Source of the DNA: Paulinella micropora
Taxonomy: Eukaryota; Cercozoa; Imbricatea; Euglyphida; Paulinellidae
Assembly (NCBI GenBank): GCA_019918135.1
Contig: WBZZ01003221.1
Span: 1 to 64,000 of the forward strand
DNA: 64,000 bases
Direction: 5' to 3'
Below are positions 62,725 to 64,000 of this stretch, one piece after another; position 1 is the first letter of the stretch; each line of letters starts with the position of its first letter. Under the pieces are notes generated by a model that worked only from the letters and a program-made list of their open reading frames with translations, did no database searches and was not told where the DNA came from. The translations under genes were made by a program, and so were the position numbers.

Positions 62725-64000
62725 ATGGTTGTAAAAAAACCGCGAAAACAACGGCCCCCCAGAATATACAGAACCAAAGATGGCCGCCCATATATCAAAG
62801 TGAAAGGGGAGCCTCGCAAGCGAGGCGTTCGCACACGTTCGACGAAACGAGCATATCTCAACTTTGGCGAGAAAACGAATGACCTTTCAACACTTCAAAT
62901 CGTTAAACTATTTTTGAAATATATGGGGAAGGCGAAAACAAAGAATACACGAAAGCCGAAGGAACGAATAATTAAGTCAGAATTCAACCGTCTTGAACAC
63001 GAGAACCGCAATCAGATACAAGATAACCTACAAAAAAAATATGAACTAATACACGAGCAGGAAGAAAAGGAAAAGAAGTTAAGAGAACAGGCAGAAGATG
63101 AGAAGAAAAGAAGAGAAAGGAAGGAGAATGCTGAAATTAAAGAAAGACAAGAAGAATTAATAAGGGAGGCGAAAAGAGAGCAAAAACTTATAGAGGATGT
63201 AAAATTTGAACAAGATAGAAAAAATAACTTAATGCTATTACCACCGCCACAGTTTCACCCTCAATACATACAAGGACCACCACAAGCACCACCACAAGCA
63301 CCACCACAAGCACCACCACAAGCACCACAAGCACCACAAGCACCACCCCAAGCACCACCACAAGCACCACCACAAGCACCACCACAAGCACCACCACAAG
63401 CACCAGAAGAAAAACAGATGGCTTTGAAAACAAAAGAAGAGAGAAAGGCTGAAAAGGAATTAAAAGAAAAATATATTGAATTAATGAAGGAAGCTGGATT
63501 TAAAAAGAAATTTATTAATAGCTTGACTAAAACAGAATTTATCAAACTTGGTAAAGGAATAGAGCAAGCAATAGCCAGCGCCCAATCAGCAGAAGAGCAG
63601 AAAGAACTGGCGGAACAATACAAAAAAGAATTAGAACAAGAAAAAAAGCAAGCGGAGGCCAAAGCCATATACTTTGAAATTAAAGATAAAGTAGCACACA
63701 TCTCCGCAGGTTTAAGAAATGATTACAAGTATCCAAAATTGGATATACCCAAAACTTTGGGTCCAGCTTTGGAAGATAAAATGAAAACTCTGGGCAAACC
63801 GCCACCAAAAAAAGTTAAAGGAAAACACACGACTGCGGGTATGGCAAAAGTTATAGTAGATGAGGATATTGATTTAGGAATAGACCAGAATGAAATGAGA
63901 AAGAAACTCGCTGATTATTTGGGAATAAACCAAGCTGGTGCTGGGGCAAAAACGATGGAGGAATTAATACACAAACTTTTAACAATAGCAACAATTAAGA
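62725..64000 (+). CDS. Long charged protein with PPQA repeats, runs off the window
   Basis: At least 425 residues, open to the right edge. The first 70 residues are basic (VVKKPRKQRPPRIYRTKDGRPYIKVKG). A Glu/Lys coiled-coil region lies at about 95-170, then about a dozen APPQ/APQ repeats (63271-63402), another coiled coil (about 230-320), and a more structured part (GIDQNEMRKKLADYLGINQ). The ATG at 62725 follows CATATACG. No family is recognised. Composition suggests a tegument- or scaffold-like virion protein. Confidence 0.75.
   Translation, partial: MVVKKPRKQRPPRIYRTKDGRPYIKVKGEPRKRGVRTRSTKRAYLNFGEKTNDLSTLQIVKLFLKYMGKAKTKNTRKPKERIIKSEFNRLEHENRNQIQDNLQKKYELIHEQEEKEKKLREQAEDEKKRRERKENAEIKERQEELIREAKREQKLIEDVKFEQDRKNNLMLLPPPQFHPQYIQGPPQAPPQAPPQAPPQAPQAPQAPPQAPPQAPPQAPPQAPPQAPEEKQMALKTKEERKAEKELKEKYIELMKEAGFKKKFINSLTKTEFIKLGKGIEQAIASAQSAEEQKELAEQYKKELEQEKKQAEAKAIYFEIKDKVAHISAGLRNDYKYPKLDIPKTLGPALEDKMKTLGKPPPKKVKGKHTTAGMAKVIVDEDIDLGIDQNEMRKKLADYLGINQAGAGAKTMEELIHKLLTIATIK

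Larger units (their letters stand above)
53500..64000. mobile_element. Polinton-like virus / virophage-type provirus, left part
   Basis: Compact AT-rich block with intronless genes on both strands: integrase, A32-type ATPase, GIY-YIG nuclease, phage-like fibre with S74 domain, small membrane proteins and basic virion-like proteins. Integrase with packaging ATPase is the signature of Polintons, polinton-like viruses and virophages. The S74 fibre has relatives in aquatic protist viruses. Capsid, penton, protease and polymerase genes would be expected to the right of the window. The left boundary is approximate. Confidence 0.85.

Noticed and set aside
63188-63701. Minus-strand Gly/Cys/Val repeat proteins
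   Set aside because: Antisense of the PPQA repeat in the plus-strand gene at 62725.

Overview
The window comes from a eukaryotic nuclear genome. It has GT-AG introns, a multi-exon myosin heavy chain, tRNA-derived SINEs, a LINE, several nested Copia LTR retrotransposons, and a DNA-virus-like block. I cannot name the organism. The combination best fits a unicellular alga or another protist with a repeat-rich genome.

Region 1 (1-21,424): one plus-strand myosin gene whose first exons (P-loop, switch I) lie left of the window. About 25 short exons can be chained in phase from 129 to 21,424. They encode motor sequence, one IQ motif, a very long charged single helix, and a tail that in the best model ends in a CaaX-type Cys-Cys-Thr-Ile-Gln. 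One intron (275-13,977) is about 13.7 kb and is packed with mobile DNA. Most other introns are short and many contain microsatellites.

Region 2 (305-13,976 inside the giant intron, and 22,177-26,864 beyond the gene): head-to-tail chains of elements joined by (TTA)n microsatellites. I separate six short families (called F1-F6 here) and one LINE (4,383-9,683). All lie in the same orientation. The LINE and families F1, F2, F3 and F5 end in a related 3' sequence that runs into (TTA)n, and several copies are 5'-truncated exactly at a TTA tract. This looks like a SINE/LINE partnership that uses the TTA microsatellite both as tail and as landing site. F6 is different and has Helitron-like ends.

Region 3 (26,880-53,190): decayed and nested LTR retrotransposons. 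A plus-strand Copia pol is broken by frameshifts. Two LTR/primer-binding-site modules lie in series. A deleted Copia is split by an 8.8-kb minus-strand Copia with 541-bp LTRs and a 5-bp target duplication. A gag-only minus-strand remnant and poorly recognisable minus-strand coding pieces follow.

Region 4 (about 53,500-64,000, running off the right edge): an AT-rich, compact, nearly intronless gene block typical of a polinton-like virus or virophage-type provirus. It encodes a retroviral-type integrase, an A32/FtsK-type packaging ATPase, a GIY-YIG nuclease, a 1,341-residue phage-like fibre ending in a peptidase S74 intramolecular chaperone, small membrane and secreted proteins, and basic virion-like proteins. 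Capsid, maturation protease and polymerase genes are not in the window and would be expected further right.
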